Positions 15,416 to 25,500 of a stretch of DNA of 42,545 nucleotides are shown here, one piece after another; the stretch's first letter is position 1, and each line of letters opens with the position of its first letter. The notes beneath the pieces are model-generated. The model saw nothing but the letters and a program-made list of their open reading frames with translations. It did not search any database and had not been told where the DNA came from. The stretch is from positions 1 to 42,545 of the forward strand of contig DALTWG010000008.1 of assembly GCA_029987245.1 (NCBI GenBank). Direction: 5' to 3'. Origin of the DNA: Methanocorpusculum sp. GTDB lineage: Archaea > Halobacteriota > Methanomicrobia > Methanomicrobiales > Methanocorpusculaceae. Made by a program: the position numbers and the translations under genes.

Positions 15416-16417
15416 TTAAAACCACGAATCAAGCGTTGCCTGTCCTTTTTTCGCCCCGAGTTTTTCCAGGCCCGACTCGACGCGCTCTTTGGTAAAGCCG
15501 TGCTCTTCGCACAAAATCTCCATTACCTTGTCCCTGTCCGGCGAACGCGACGCAATGGTGTAATCGGAATTTACCGGCGGATGCAGGAAATACTTTAGCA
15601 GAACCTCCGGTTCTGCCGCGTTTTCCGCTTCGCCGATGTGCTCCCAGAATTTACCCTCGCGCACCAGTTTGACCGCGGTTTTCGGTCCGACACCCACAAC
15701 ACCCGAATTGAAATCCGTACCTATCAGAAGCGCCGCCTCAACCAGTTCCTCGCGTGAAAGCTCGAGGCCGGATAAGACTTCGTTTAAATACAGCCGTTCC
15801 GGATAGACGGAAATCACCTTTCCTTTAATGCGCCGCTTTCCTGAAATGGTGACATTTCGGACAAGGTCGGGCGCGCCGAAGAGAAGCGAGTCATAATCCT
15901 GCGAGACGGCAAATGTTACATCGCCGCGCTCAGCCATAAACGCCGACTGCGCTTCGCCTTCTTCGGGCGCCTGAATCCAGCAGATGCCCAAAGCCGTCAG
16001 CAGTTCTTTGGATGATTCGATAATGTACTGGTCGACTTTGGAAGATGCCGCCGCATATTTGCGCGCGCCTTCCATATCGCCTTCTTTCACCGCGTCAGCC
16101 CATTTGGTCTGCGCGGACTCGCGGACTGCGCGCCGCTCGTCAAGTGTCGCCGCCTTGAATTCAGGCGGTTTTCCGTCAAAAACATAGACCGGCGTGATAT
16201 TTTTCTCAATCAGGTTTGCCGACCGGAACAAAAGCCCGCTTAGATGCGAGGTAACGCGCCCCTCTTCGTCCATCAAAGGCATTCCGTCACTCTGGCGGAT
16301 GCCGGACAAAAACTGATACAGCGCGTTAAATGCGTCAACCGCCGCCGTTCCGGACAGATTTTCCCATGCCTGCTGCTGTTTAAAGTCAGCCAGGACCGGT
16401 TTCAGCGCTACGCCCAT
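15416..16417 (-). CDS. fen: Flap endonuclease FEN1
   Basis: 333 residues. The N and I nuclease blocks carry the metal-binding acids (AVDAF, YVFDGKPPEFK, EEGEAQSAFMA, SQDYDSLLFG, LIGTDFN), with a GVGPKTAVKLV helix-hairpin-helix for DNA. The extreme C-terminus QATLDSWF is a PIP box for the PCNA clamp. It removes 5-prime flaps at Okazaki fragments and in base repair. It starts two bases after a small membrane protein gene, so the pair is probably co-transcribed. Confidence 0.97.
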   Translation of the reverse strand: MGVALKPVLADFKQQQAWENLSGTAAVDAFNALYQFLSGIRQSDGMPLMDEEGRVTSHLSGLLFRSANLIEKNITPVYVFDGKPPEFKAATLDERRAVRESAQTKWADAVKEGDMEGARKYAAASSKVDQYIIESSKELLTALGICWIQAPEEGEAQSAFMAERGDVTFAVSQDYDSLLFGAPDLVRNVTISGKRRIKGKVISVYPERLYLNEVLSGLELSREELVEAALLIGTDFNSGVVGVGPKTAVKLVREGKFWEHIGEAENAAEPEVLLKYFLHPPVNSDYTIASRSPDRDKVMEILCEEHGFTKERVESGLEKLGAKKGQATLDSWF

Positions 16418-16419
16418 GT

Positions 16420-16734
16420 TTACCGGTACATCCGCACTTTGATGCTGTCAACTGCTTCGATAACCGTTTTGGAGGTTTCGTCCTCTTTTGCCATCAGCTG
16501 ACGTCCGAGGGATTCAAGGTTGCCGCGCATAATTTTTTCACGGTGGATTGACTGCGCTTCAAGTTTGCGCAGTCTGACAATGAGCTGTAAAATTAAACCG
16601 CCTAAACAAAGGATTAAGACTAAAATACCGATTGCAATTATCGCATCCTGCCAAAGCCGGCTCACAACAACGATGGCTGAAGCGGCCATTAAAACCACTA
16701 ACAGTATCTCGGGTAAGACATCACGAATATTCAT
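16420..16734 (-). CDS. Small membrane protein with coiled-coil tail
   Basis: 104 residues. Two membrane helices (about 9-25 and 31-55) precede a charged helical tail of about 45 residues. I recognise no family. It ends two bases before fen1, which implies a shared transcript but not a shared role. Confidence 0.6.
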   Translation of the reverse strand: MNIRDVLPEILLVVLMAASAIVVVSRLWQDAIIAIGILVLILCLGGLILQLIVRLRKLEAQSIHREKIMRGNLESLGRQLMAKEDETSKTVIEAVDSIKVRMYR

Positions 16735-16776
16735 AATTTAACTAATGGTATCGCTAATATTTAAAGTAATGTATCT

Positions 16777-17706
16777 ATGAGCGAAAAATCAGGACATTCA
16801 ATCTGGGCGGACGCTGGTCTTGTAATTGTCATGCTGGTTACAGAAATCTGTGCACTTTTCATGATTGAACCGGTGCAAAAAGCAGGGCTGTTTGCCTTTG
16901 AAAACCCTGATACGCTCTTAAACGTCGGTTTATTCATTTTGCTGATGCTGATTTTTACCGCCGTCTTGCTGCTTTTGATTAAGAAAAATGCGCAGAAAAT
17001 TATTTCCGCAATTATCGCGCTCGCGCTTGCGTGGGTGATGTATTATCTTGTTATGGCAGTCGCCGCGCAGTTTTTATCCGGCGCGCTGCCGCATGTTATC
17101 GGGATTGCTGTCGGGGTGTGCGCGGTCGTTTTACTGCTGATTCATCCGGAATGGTATCTGATAAATCTGGTGGGGATTTTAGCATCAACCGGATGCGCGG
17201 TCATTTTCGGTGTGTCGCTTTCGGTGATTCCGGTCCTGGTGCTGCTTGTTCTTCTGATGATTTATGACTATATCTCGGTAAAGCGCTCAAAGCATATGCT
17301 GACGTTAGCCGACGGCGTCATGCATCAGAAAATGCCGATTATGTTTGTTATGCCGAAAAAGCTCTCGTATTCGTACCGGAAGACAGGTATTGCAATCGAT
17401 GACGATACCAAAGACAAGGGTGCGTATATGCTTGGCATGGGAGATATTATCTTTCCTGCCATTTTAGTGGTGTCTGCGCAGGTTTATGCCTCATTTGAAG
17501 GGATTTGCAGTATATTTGGCATCGCGCTTCCTGCTGTCGGCGCGATGGCTGGAAGCGCAGTCGGGCTCGCGCTGGTGCTTGTTTTAGTAAACAAAGGCAA
17601 GCCGCAGCCGGGTCTGCCGCTGATTAACGGCTGCGCAATTGCCGGATTTTTACTGTGCTGCCTGATTGCAGGCGCATGGGACTGGGTTTTTGCACCGCTG
17701 CTGTAA
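16777..17706 (+). CDS. Presenilin-type intramembrane aspartyl protease (A22, PSH)
   Basis: 309 residues, nine likely membrane helices. The catalytic pair is D164 in IYDYISVKR and D223 in LGMGD, almost the positions of D162 and D220 in the structurally known Methanoculleus homologue. The third family motif, usually PAL, reads PGLPL at 278-282. The hydrophilic loop 170-215 between the two aspartates is present. These enzymes cut helices within the membrane; natural archaeal substrates are unknown. Confidence 0.9.
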   Translation: MSEKSGHSIWADAGLVIVMLVTEICALFMIEPVQKAGLFAFENPDTLLNVGLFILLMLIFTAVLLLLIKKNAQKIISAIIALALAWVMYYLVMAVAAQFLSGALPHVIGIAVGVCAVVLLLIHPEWYLINLVGILASTGCAVIFGVSLSVIPVLVLLVLLMIYDYISVKRSKHMLTLADGVMHQKMPIMFVMPKKLSYSYRKTGIAIDDDTKDKGAYMLGMGDIIFPAILVVSAQVYASFEGICSIFGIALPAVGAMAGSAVGLALVLVLVNKGKPQPGLPLINGCAIAGFLLCCLIAGAWDWVFAPLL

Positions 17707-17738
17707 CCTGACGGCGCGGTACCGCAAAAAAGAGATAT

Positions 17739-19031
17739 TTATTCTGTTTTCATCAGGGTGTGCAGTTCGTCAACCAGGCACGGCAAAAAGGTGCCTGCGT
17801 CGCTTACAATGCCAATCGCCTGACTGGTTCCTCTGTCCATCAGTTTCGTGACCGATGCCGGATTTATATCGACACACACCGTCTTTACGCGCGAGGGTAA
17901 GAGATTGCCCACGGCAACCGAGTGAAGAAGCGTGGCCACCATTAAAACCATCCCGAGATTTTCGTCCATCAGGTATTTGCGCATGGCATCCTGTGCCTCG
18001 ACGGTATTCTGGATTACATCAGGCAGGGGTCCGTCATCGCGGATGGAGCCTGCAAGCACGTACGGTGTGTTGTTTTTGATGCATTCGTACATAATGCCGG
18101 AGGTGACAATGCCGGTGTCAACCGCATTTTTAATCGAGCCTGCATCGGTGATTTTGTTTATGGTATACAGATGATGCCTGTGTCCTCCGGTGACCAGTTC
18201 GCCGGTCTTTAAGTTCATGCCAAGACTTGTGCCGAAGATGCTGTGTTCCATGTCATGCGTTGCAAGGGCGTTGCCGGCAAAGAGCACATCGACAAATCCT
18301 TCGCGGATAAGAGAGGCAACTGCTCCTGAGGCACCGGTATGGATAATCGCAGGTCCGCCGACAAGGGCGATTTTTTTGCCCTCCTTTTTGATATTGATTA
18401 TTTCGTTGGCGATTCTTCGAATCAGCGTTTTGCTCGGCCGCTCGGAGGAGACATCGCCTGCCATAAACTCAAAGACACCTATTTCACGGGCGCGTTCCGG
18501 AAATTCGACCCGGACTCCTTCTTCACCCACGACCACTTTGTCGCCCGGGAGAAGTTTTCCCTGGACTTTGCATTCGGCGCGTTTGTTTTCAGTGTCGACG
18601 CAGATTAAGGCATCCATTTTGATGTGCTCTACCGGTATCCAGGCACCGTCAAAGTGGACATAGCAGGGGTGGTTGGTTGTCGAGTAGAAGCCTTCCGGTG
18701 CCACGCGGGCTTTGGTGACCATTCCTAAGGTTGCCTCCGCTTCGCCGGTCACAATTACGCCGAGGCGCCGCAGTTCGCTGATGATTTCGGTGAGTTTCTC
18801 CGGGCTTTCGGCGGATACAATCATTTTACAGTAACTCGGGTCGGTCTTGCGGCGGCCGAGGCTGAACTCTTCGGTGTCGAAATCGCCGTTGTATTCAACG
18901 ACGGTGTCCATTACTTTGGCAAGGATGCCGGAGTCGACAATGTGTCCTTTCAGTTCAATCTCGCGGGCGAATCTGCTTATGCCTGCACGTCCGGTCTTTT
19001 TCGGTGAGGATGCGTCATGTGTGTCTGTCAT
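17739..19031 (-). CDS. Ornithine cyclodeaminase-type enzyme (TIGR00300, LOR/SDH-like)
   Basis: 430 residues. The N-terminal 100 residues match the LOR/SDH bifunctional domain (ELKGHIVDSGILAKVMD). The C-terminal part is a nucleotide-binding domain (VGGPAIIHTGASGAVASLI and VCVDINPASVTKL). The archaeal family has been linked to NAD-dependent conversion of ornithine to proline. Length and motifs look complete. It is divergent from the flavoprotein gene at 19161. Confidence 0.8.
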   Translation of the reverse strand: MTDTHDASSPKKTGRAGISRFAREIELKGHIVDSGILAKVMDTVVEYNGDFDTEEFSLGRRKTDPSYCKMIVSAESPEKLTEIISELRRLGVIVTGEAEATLGMVTKARVAPEGFYSTTNHPCYVHFDGAWIPVEHIKMDALICVDTENKRAECKVQGKLLPGDKVVVGEEGVRVEFPERAREIGVFEFMAGDVSSERPSKTLIRRIANEIINIKKEGKKIALVGGPAIIHTGASGAVASLIREGFVDVLFAGNALATHDMEHSIFGTSLGMNLKTGELVTGGHRHHLYTINKITDAGSIKNAVDTGIVTSGIMYECIKNNTPYVLAGSIRDDGPLPDVIQNTVEAQDAMRKYLMDENLGMVLMVATLLHSVAVGNLLPSRVKTVCVDINPASVTKLMDRGTSQAIGIVSDAGTFLPCLVDELHTLMKTE

Positions 19032-19160
19032 TGGTTTTATATGTCCTGCTATAGTAATGGATTTTGCAGGGATAAAAATATTGTTTGCCGCCTGCTTTTT
19101 TCCAAAGCGCGTTTACCCAAACCCTTTATCTCTTTGCACGCCAACATAACTACTGTCCAC

Positions 19161-19760
19161 ATGAAAATAATTGCCATTCAGGGGAGCCCCCGCAAAAACG
19201 GAAACACCGACCTCGTACTTGACGCCTTTTTATCCGGCGCCGGGGATTTGGGCGCCGAATGTGAAAAAATATATCTGCGCGACATCGAATTCAAAAACTG
19301 CCGCGGCTGCAATGCCTGTCATAAAACAGGGGACTGTGTTATCAAAGATGCTCTGACAGAACTTTTTGCAAAAGTTCTGAAAGCAGACATCCTTGTTCTT
19401 GCATCTCCTATTTATTCCATGACCGTTACCGCGGAAATGAAAGGATTCATCGACCGCGGGCAGTTTTTATGGGCGCAGAAATTTCTTACAAAGACGCTGG
19501 AGTTTGATGACCGGCACTTAGCGACTCACACGGGCGTTTTTATTTCCACCTCGGGTCAGGATTTGCCAACTATTTTTGACGCCGCCCGTCCGGTTGTAAA
19601 AGCATTTTTCAATGATTCGGGATTTGTGTACCGCGAAAATGTGTTGTTCCCCGGTATGGACAAAAAAAGCCAGAGCGAACGCGATGAGGCTGCGGCTTTT
19701 GCATCAGGCGAGGGAAGAAGAATTGCAAATGCATTAATTACTCTGAAGGGAAATGTATAA
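19161..19760 (+). CDS. NADPH-dependent FMN reductase / iron-sulfur flavoprotein family
   Basis: 199 residues from the ATG at 19161; the longer frame to 19017 lacks similarity. The start IIAIQGSPRKNGNTD is the FMN-phosphate loop of flavodoxin-like reductases. CRGCNACHKTGDC is the compact cysteine set of the iron-sulfur flavoprotein group, and ASPIYSMTVTAEMKGFIDR is the usual flavin-side loop. It probably moves electrons in oxidant defence or redox balance. Two bases separate it from the next gene. Confidence 0.8.
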   Translation: MKIIAIQGSPRKNGNTDLVLDAFLSGAGDLGAECEKIYLRDIEFKNCRGCNACHKTGDCVIKDALTELFAKVLKADILVLASPIYSMTVTAEMKGFIDRGQFLWAQKFLTKTLEFDDRHLATHTGVFISTSGQDLPTIFDAARPVVKAFFNDSGFVYRENVLFPGMDKKSQSERDEAAAFASGEGRRIANALITLKGNV

Positions 19761-19762
19761 TC

Positions 19763-20317
19763 ATGGATGAACTAATAGATCAGGGATTTGACCGGTTGTG
19801 TGCGCAGATCAGGGAAACCAAAGATGCACAAAAGGAAGCACTTGATGCGATAACGAAAGAAAATGTCGCGTTCCTTGAAAAAATGATTCGCTCGGTCACT
19901 CCCGTAATCGCTGAAATCGGTTCGGAGTACATGCTGAAAGGAAAGCAGGACCAGAAAGGCGACCTCTACGACCAGAAATTCTATCCGGACAAGATGATTA
20001 TTTTAGGCAAGCCGGAAACTCCGGTTGCTATGCGCCCGGATAATCCGACCAAACAGGTGGCACAGCAGTTTTGCGTGATGACCGAAAAGGGCGAGCTCTT
20101 TGAGCTGATGTACTCAAACGACGGATTCATTATCGATTCCTATTTATCACCGCTTACGGCGGAAGACGCCCTTGCCTTCTACGGCTATGACATTATGTAT
20201 ATGCTGTATTCTGCGATGCGCGAGTATCAGCTGGCCCAGGAAGATGTGCTTAATGCTCTGAATCTGGTTTTAGGAGCTATCCAGCGCAGTCATGAAAAAC
20301 CCGCAGAGGAAAACTAA
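19763..20317 (+). CDS. Conserved-looking protein of unknown function
   Basis: 184 residues, soluble. A helical start (1-55) is followed by a mixed region with KFYPDKMIILGKPETPV and a helical C-terminus. I recognise no family. It starts two bases after the flavoprotein stop, so the two are co-transcribed and may share a role. A hairpin repeat follows its stop after ten bases. Confidence 0.65.
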   Translation: MDELIDQGFDRLCAQIRETKDAQKEALDAITKENVAFLEKMIRSVTPVIAEIGSEYMLKGKQDQKGDLYDQKFYPDKMIILGKPETPVAMRPDNPTKQVAQQFCVMTEKGELFELMYSNDGFIIDSYLSPLTAEDALAFYGYDIMYMLYSAMREYQLAQEDVLNALNLVLGAIQRSHEKPAEEN

Positions 20318-20327
20318 GCAAAACTAC

Positions 20328-20375
20328 TCTGAGGCTTTAGCCGAAGAGATGAGCACGGGCCTGCCGTGCGATTCC
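20328..20375 (+). repeat. Hairpin repeat, left copy before the DMT gene
   Basis: GAGGCTTTAGCCGAAGAG is followed by a GCACGG/CCGTGC stem, the same unit as at 819-864 (inverted) and 21247-21292. It ends on the base before the ATG at 20376. It makes the transporter frame look 28 codons longer than it is. Confidence 0.75.
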
Positions 20376-21281
20376 ATGGGTATTTCCCTGTCTAAAGAGC
20401 GGCTTGCAATTTGTTTTGCCCTGATTGCAGCAGCGGGCGCGGCATTTTCCCCGCCGCTTTCCAAACTTGCTTTAGAACAGGTATCTCCCTTTTTTACGGC
20501 GTCGCTTTTGAATATCGGTTCCGGAATCGGGGTAATTTGTGCATCGCTTCTGCTCTGGAAGACGCCAATGATGGATAAGTCGCGCCATATCAGGAAAGCA
20601 GATACGCCCTGGCTTTTGGGCATTATCTTTTCCGATATGCTTGCTGCAATGTCTATGATGCTTGGCTTGTCGCTTACGGCTGCATCAAATGCTTCGCTTC
20701 TGAGCAATTTTGAGACGGTGGCAACGGCGTTTATTGCGCTGATTGTTTTCAAGGAACTGATTTCTCGCCGGCTCTGGTTTGCAATTCTCTTTGTTACCGC
20801 GGGAAGCATGATTTTATCGGTGGAGGATTTCAGTTCGTTTTCCATTTCCCCCGGCTCGCTTTTAGTGATTGCGGCCTGTGTCTTCTGGGGTTTTGAAAAC
20901 AATTTCATGCGCAAGGTTTCTGAGCGGAACCCCACAGAGGTTGTGACTGTGAAAGGGATTTTCGCCGGTCTCGGCTCGCTGATTATCGCATTTGCGGTCG
21001 GAGAACCCGTCCCGTCACTGTCTCTGGTAATTATGGTCTTAGTTCTTGGCGTCTTTATTTACGGCATTAACAATGTGTTTCTGCTTTTATCCCAGCGCCA
21101 TCTTGGCGCCGCCCGTGCGGGGACGTTTTACGGGATTAATCCGTTTCTTGCGGCGCTTGTTTCCTGTATCATCTTCAGTGAACTTCCGTCCTGGCAGTTT
21201 ATCTTCGCGTTTGTGCTGATGGGGCTTGGAATTTTCTTTGCAACGCTCCGAGGCTTTAGCCGAAGAGTGGAGCACGGCTGA
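20376..21281 (+). CDS. EamA/DMT family transporter
   Basis: 301 residues with about ten membrane helices in two EamA halves (first ending near LILSVEDFSSFS, second starting SLLVIAACVFWGFEN). Such carriers export metabolites or amino acids; the substrate cannot be read from sequence. The frame is open upstream to 20292, but those codons are the repeat unit, so the ATG directly after it is chosen. The last ten codons and the stop come from the second repeat copy, giving a foreign C-terminus. Confidence 0.8.
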   Translation: MGISLSKERLAICFALIAAAGAAFSPPLSKLALEQVSPFFTASLLNIGSGIGVICASLLLWKTPMMDKSRHIRKADTPWLLGIIFSDMLAAMSMMLGLSLTAASNASLLSNFETVATAFIALIVFKELISRRLWFAILFVTAGSMILSVEDFSSFSISPGSLLVIAACVFWGFENNFMRKVSERNPTEVVTVKGIFAGLGSLIIAFAVGEPVPSLSLVIMVLVLGVFIYGINNVFLLLSQRHLGAARAGTFYGINPFLAALVSCIIFSELPSWQFIFAFVLMGLGIFFATLRGFSRRVEHG

Positions 21282-21292
21282 GCCGTGCGACC
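21247..21292 (+). repeat. Hairpin repeat, right copy forming the DMT gene end
   Basis: The same unit as at 20328. Its main stem is GCACGGC/GCCGTGC and the three-base loop is TGA, the stop codon of the transporter (21279-21281). The repeat thus supplies coding end, stop and a probable terminator. Confidence 0.75.
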
Positions 21293-21396
21293 TGGATACG
21301 CGAAAGCAGGAAAGAGATGCGGGGGGCAGCACGCCGCTATCTCTGGAATCAGAAAAATAGTGTTTATTTCTCCACGCGTCCAATAATAGCAGCAGC

Positions 21397-22443
21397 ATGG
21401 CAAAACGCGGTCTGGAAAATTTCGTCACTTATCCTGTTTTTATCCCGGCGGAGGTTTCGGGCAACCTGACGGTATCTATTGCATTTCCCTACCGGCATCT
21501 GAATTTTTCCTTTACTGTCTCTATTCCCCGCGCTTTGTTTGAGGGCGCGCGCACTTCGGTAAAAGAAGCCCGCGTTCCTGCGGGCATTCAGGATGCATGG
21601 ATGCAGAAATACTATGGGGCCTTTGCGGCGCCTTCCGCGCTTGAGCCGTTTTACCAGACTCTTCTTGCTGCATTCAGGAAAATCCGCGCCGAACAGAACC
21701 TCACCTCCGACGAATATGTTGAACTTCTTGCGGCGTATGTGCAGTCTATCCCCTATGACCATGAAAAAGTGGCTTCGATTGAGCGCGCGCCCCGCTATCC
21801 GGTGGAAACGGTAGTTGACAACAAGGGTATCTGCAGCGATAAAACAGTCCTGCTTGCAGGACTTTTGTCGCATGAGGGCTATGCCTGTGCCGTGCTGCAT
21901 TTTGCAAAGGAAAACCATGTCACCGTCGGGCTTCCGGCGCCGAAGGGTTTTGATTTTATGGGTTGCGGCTATGCGGTGGTTGAAACAACGGCTATTTCCT
22001 ACATAGGTTCTTCCTCGACTGAATACGGGGTGTGCGCAAACCGCCCGAAAGTTTTTCCGATAGGACACGGGACAAAAATGTATGAGGGCATTCGCGAGTC
22101 GGTAAAAATTCTTACCGTTATGCGTGAGTTGGAGGAAAGTATCGCGCCTGGCTCGCCCCTCTATAATGAAATTGTCTTCGTGCAGAAAAAAATCGAGGCG
22201 CTCAAAGCTGAGCTGACCGCGTCAAAGGCGCAAATCGAGCGGACGGCTAACGCGGGCGAAGATTATTATCCGCTGCTTGCAGAGCATAAGAAAAATATTG
22301 CGCGGCTGGAGTCGCTGATTCAGGCGTATAACCGGCTCGCAGATGATTTCAGGGCGAATGCGGAGCTGGCCGGATTTATTTATCATAACCGGCTGGATAA
22401 GCGCTCAGTGGTGAGGAGGCTGAAAAGTATCGGGAGGATTTGA
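21397..22443 (+). CDS. Transglutaminase-like protein with coiled-coil tail
   Basis: 348 residues. The core motif DNKGICSDKTVLLAGLL carries the nucleophile C146; H174 (ENHVTVGL) follows, and a YAVVETT segment supplies the third position, probably E196. Residues 235-330 are a charged coiled coil. Such domains act as peptidases or cross-linkers. No signal peptide is seen, so it probably works in the cytoplasm. Confidence 0.75.
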   Translation: MAKRGLENFVTYPVFIPAEVSGNLTVSIAFPYRHLNFSFTVSIPRALFEGARTSVKEARVPAGIQDAWMQKYYGAFAAPSALEPFYQTLLAAFRKIRAEQNLTSDEYVELLAAYVQSIPYDHEKVASIERAPRYPVETVVDNKGICSDKTVLLAGLLSHEGYACAVLHFAKENHVTVGLPAPKGFDFMGCGYAVVETTAISYIGSSSTEYGVCANRPKVFPIGHGTKMYEGIRESVKILTVMRELEESIAPGSPLYNEIVFVQKKIEALKAELTASKAQIERTANAGEDYYPLLAEHKKNIARLESLIQAYNRLADDFRANAELAGFIYHNRLDKRSVVRRLKSIGRI

Positions 22444-22454
22444 AGGGTGAAAAA

Positions 22455-22502
22455 TTCCTACTGGATAATTTTGCTAAGTTTGGTAAAATTATCCAGTAGG
22501 AA
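22455..22502. terminator. Perfect 18-bp hairpin
   Basis: The arms at 22455-22472 and 22485-22502 pair over 18 bases (TTCCTACTGG.../...CCAGTAGGAA) with a 12-base loop. It lies 12 bases after the transglutaminase stop and could end that transcript. Stems this long in archaea can also be small transposon ends or protein sites. Confidence 0.5.
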
Positions 22503-22593
22503 AATGTTTCGCCCCTCTCCCTAAAGCAACCTTTAACCCTTTACACGACCATATAATAATCATTATAGATATCTGTATGCAGGAACGTACACA

Positions 22594-25500
22594 ATGACAC
22601 AAACATCCGACAAATTAGGCGCAATTCCCTTATCGTCCGACATCCTTGTAAAAGCAAACCTCGGTCTGTGGGCATTCGAACTCGACGAAGGCAAACCGCC
22701 GCGCATGTATGTCAATACCACCATGCTTGGTTTAATCGGCCTCACTGAACAGAAACCCCCGGAAGAAACCTACCATGCCTGGTATGACAACATCGATAAT
22801 GCCAGCTACGACCTCGTTACCGAGGCGGTCAATAAAATGGTCGCCGGCGAACACGCTGAAGTCCAGTATCCCTGGCACCACCCGAACGGTTCCACATTTA
22901 TCGTTCGCTGCGGCGGCGTGCGCAATTTTGCCTATACACAGGGCATCAGAATTGAAGGCGTCCACCAGAACGTGACCGAAGTCCTGCACTACCGCTCTGC
23001 AGAACTCCAGCGCGTCACCGATAAACTCAAACAGACACAGGCATTCACCAACTTCTTTGTCGACAGTTTTGTCTCCGCCTACTACATCGGTCTTACCGAC
23101 CTTTCCTGCACAATCTACCACCGGACCGCTGAACTTGACAAGAACTATCCGGTCCTTGATAATTATCTCGCCTCTGTAACCGACTATATCAATAAAGATG
23201 TCCACGCGGATGACCGCAAACGCATGCTCGAAGCAGTCAGCCCGGACTACATCAGAGCCCGCCTTGCAAAAGAGCCGTCGTTTTCCGTCACGATGCGCGA
23301 TATCTCCGGCAGCGTTGAAAAAATCTACCGCTTCCAGGCAATCCGCGGCGCTGACGCGGACCATGCAGCCATCGGATTTACCGATATCACCCATGAAGCC
23401 GAAGAAGAAGCACAGGCGCGCAAAGTGGAACTTCTTGCCGGTCAGTCAAAAGATATTATCAACAGTATGGCAAAGGAGTTTCGCTCGCTTTACCGCGTCT
23501 CCTTTGCCGATGATACGCTGACCGTTCTTGGCAGGTCAGCTGCCATGGAAAAGAAATACGGCAGGTACACAAAGTACAGCGAGGCACTGCGAAACTACAT
23601 CGAAACCGACGTCCTCGAAAATGACCGTGCGATGATGCATAAAGAGACAACACCTGCGGTAATTCAGGAACGCCTTGCAGTGTCAGACTCCTATTTCGTG
23701 GATTTCCGCGAGTACTCGACCGGTATTGTGCGCTGGCACAGGATGCAGGTAAGAAACCTCCCCGGTGCTGAAGACCTGCTGCTTGGATTTGCCGAGCGCG
23801 ACCGGGAAATTGTCACAGGGCACATCACTAAACGCTTCTTTGACGACTACTTTGCTATTTATATGGTTAGTATCCCCCGCAACAGAGTTAAAGTTATCAA
23901 AGGCACTGACTTTTTCTTCAGGAGTGAATCCGCAGAGATATATCAGTTTGATGAAATAATGCCGCCGTTTATCGCAACGGTAAAAGAAAAAGACCGTGAG
24001 CATTTCAGAACGCTCCTCTCGCCCGAAGGTGTGAGAAATTACTTCAGCGATGCCGACCGCCGCGAATATGTCTATGAATCGCCTAACGTGGCAAAGCATG
24101 CTGCAACCGGCTGGACCAAAGTAACCTACTATGTCACCGAACGGGTAAACGGCGAAGCGGATAATTATGTCATGTGCTTCTCGCTTCTTGACAGCGAACA
24201 GATTAAAAAACTGAAACTTTCCGAACTTGTTGCTACTCAGAAGGAACAGCTTGAAGAGCAGCAGAAAGCCCTGGAAGAAGCCCTGCAGCTTGCGCAGTCT
24301 GCAAACCGCGCCAAGACCACGTTCTTAAACAACATGAGTCATGATATCCGTACCCCGATGAATGCAATCATCGGCTACACGGGTCTTGCAGCCTCGCACA
24401 TCGACAACAAAGACCAGGTTCAGAGCTACCTCACCAAAATCGGACAGTCCTCCGACCACCTGCTTTCCCTGATTAACGATGTCCTTGACATGAGCAGAAT
24501 CGAGTCAGGGAAAATGAACATCAGCGAAAACGAGGAAAATCTTCCGGACATTATTCACACACTGCGCGACATTGTGCAGGCGGATATCAATGCAAAACAG
24601 CTTGAATTCTTCATTGACAGCGTCGATGTGCATGATGAAAGAATTGTCTGCGACAAGCTGCGGCTGAACCAGATTCTCTTAAACGTCTTATCCAACGCGG
24701 TAAAATACACCCCGGCAGGAGGCATTATTACCTTCCGCGTAACGGAAAAAACCCGGGCGCCTACCGCCTCGGGCTATGCCGGTTTCGAGTTCCGGATTAA
24801 AGACAACGGTATCGGCATGGATGCGGAGTTCCTCAAAACCATCTATGACCCCTTCACCCGTGTAAAGTCCAGCACGGTTTCCGGTATTCAGGGCACCGGT
24901 CTTGGCATGGCAATTACCAAGAGCATTGTGGATATGATGGGCGGTGAAATTGACATCAGAAGCGAACCGGAAAAAGGCACCGAGGTCATTCTTAATTTCT
25001 CGTTCAAGATTGCGGGCGGGCGCAAGTGTCCGGATAAGATTCCCGATATCGAGGGAATGCGCGGGCTTGTGGTCGATGACGATTCCAACACCTGCATCAG
25101 TGTTTCCAAAATGCTGCGCGATGCCGGAATGCGCTCCGAGTGGTGTGTGTCCGGAAAGGAAGCGGTTATCCGGACGACCGAGTCGCTTACTATGGGCGAT
25201 TTGTTCAAGGTCTACATCATCGACTGGCTCATGCCTGATATGAACGGCATTGAAACCACGCGCCGGATTCGAAAAATTGTCGGAAGCGAAGCGCCGATTA
25301 TTATTCTGACGGCGTATGACTGGTCCGATATCGAAGAAGAGGCGCGCGAGGCGGGTGTCACCGGTTTTGTTTCCAAGCCGCTGTTTCCGTCTGATTTGCA
25401 CCGGGTTCTTAAGAACTGCTGCGGGCATGTTGAAGAAGGTGCAGAGGAATCTGTATCCGGATTTGATTTCACCGGCAAAAAGATTCTGCTGGTCGAAGAC

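Noticed and set aside
20292..20375. Upstream start for the DMT transporter
   Set aside because: The extra 28 codons are mostly the hairpin repeat; the first membrane helix starts after the ATG at 20376.
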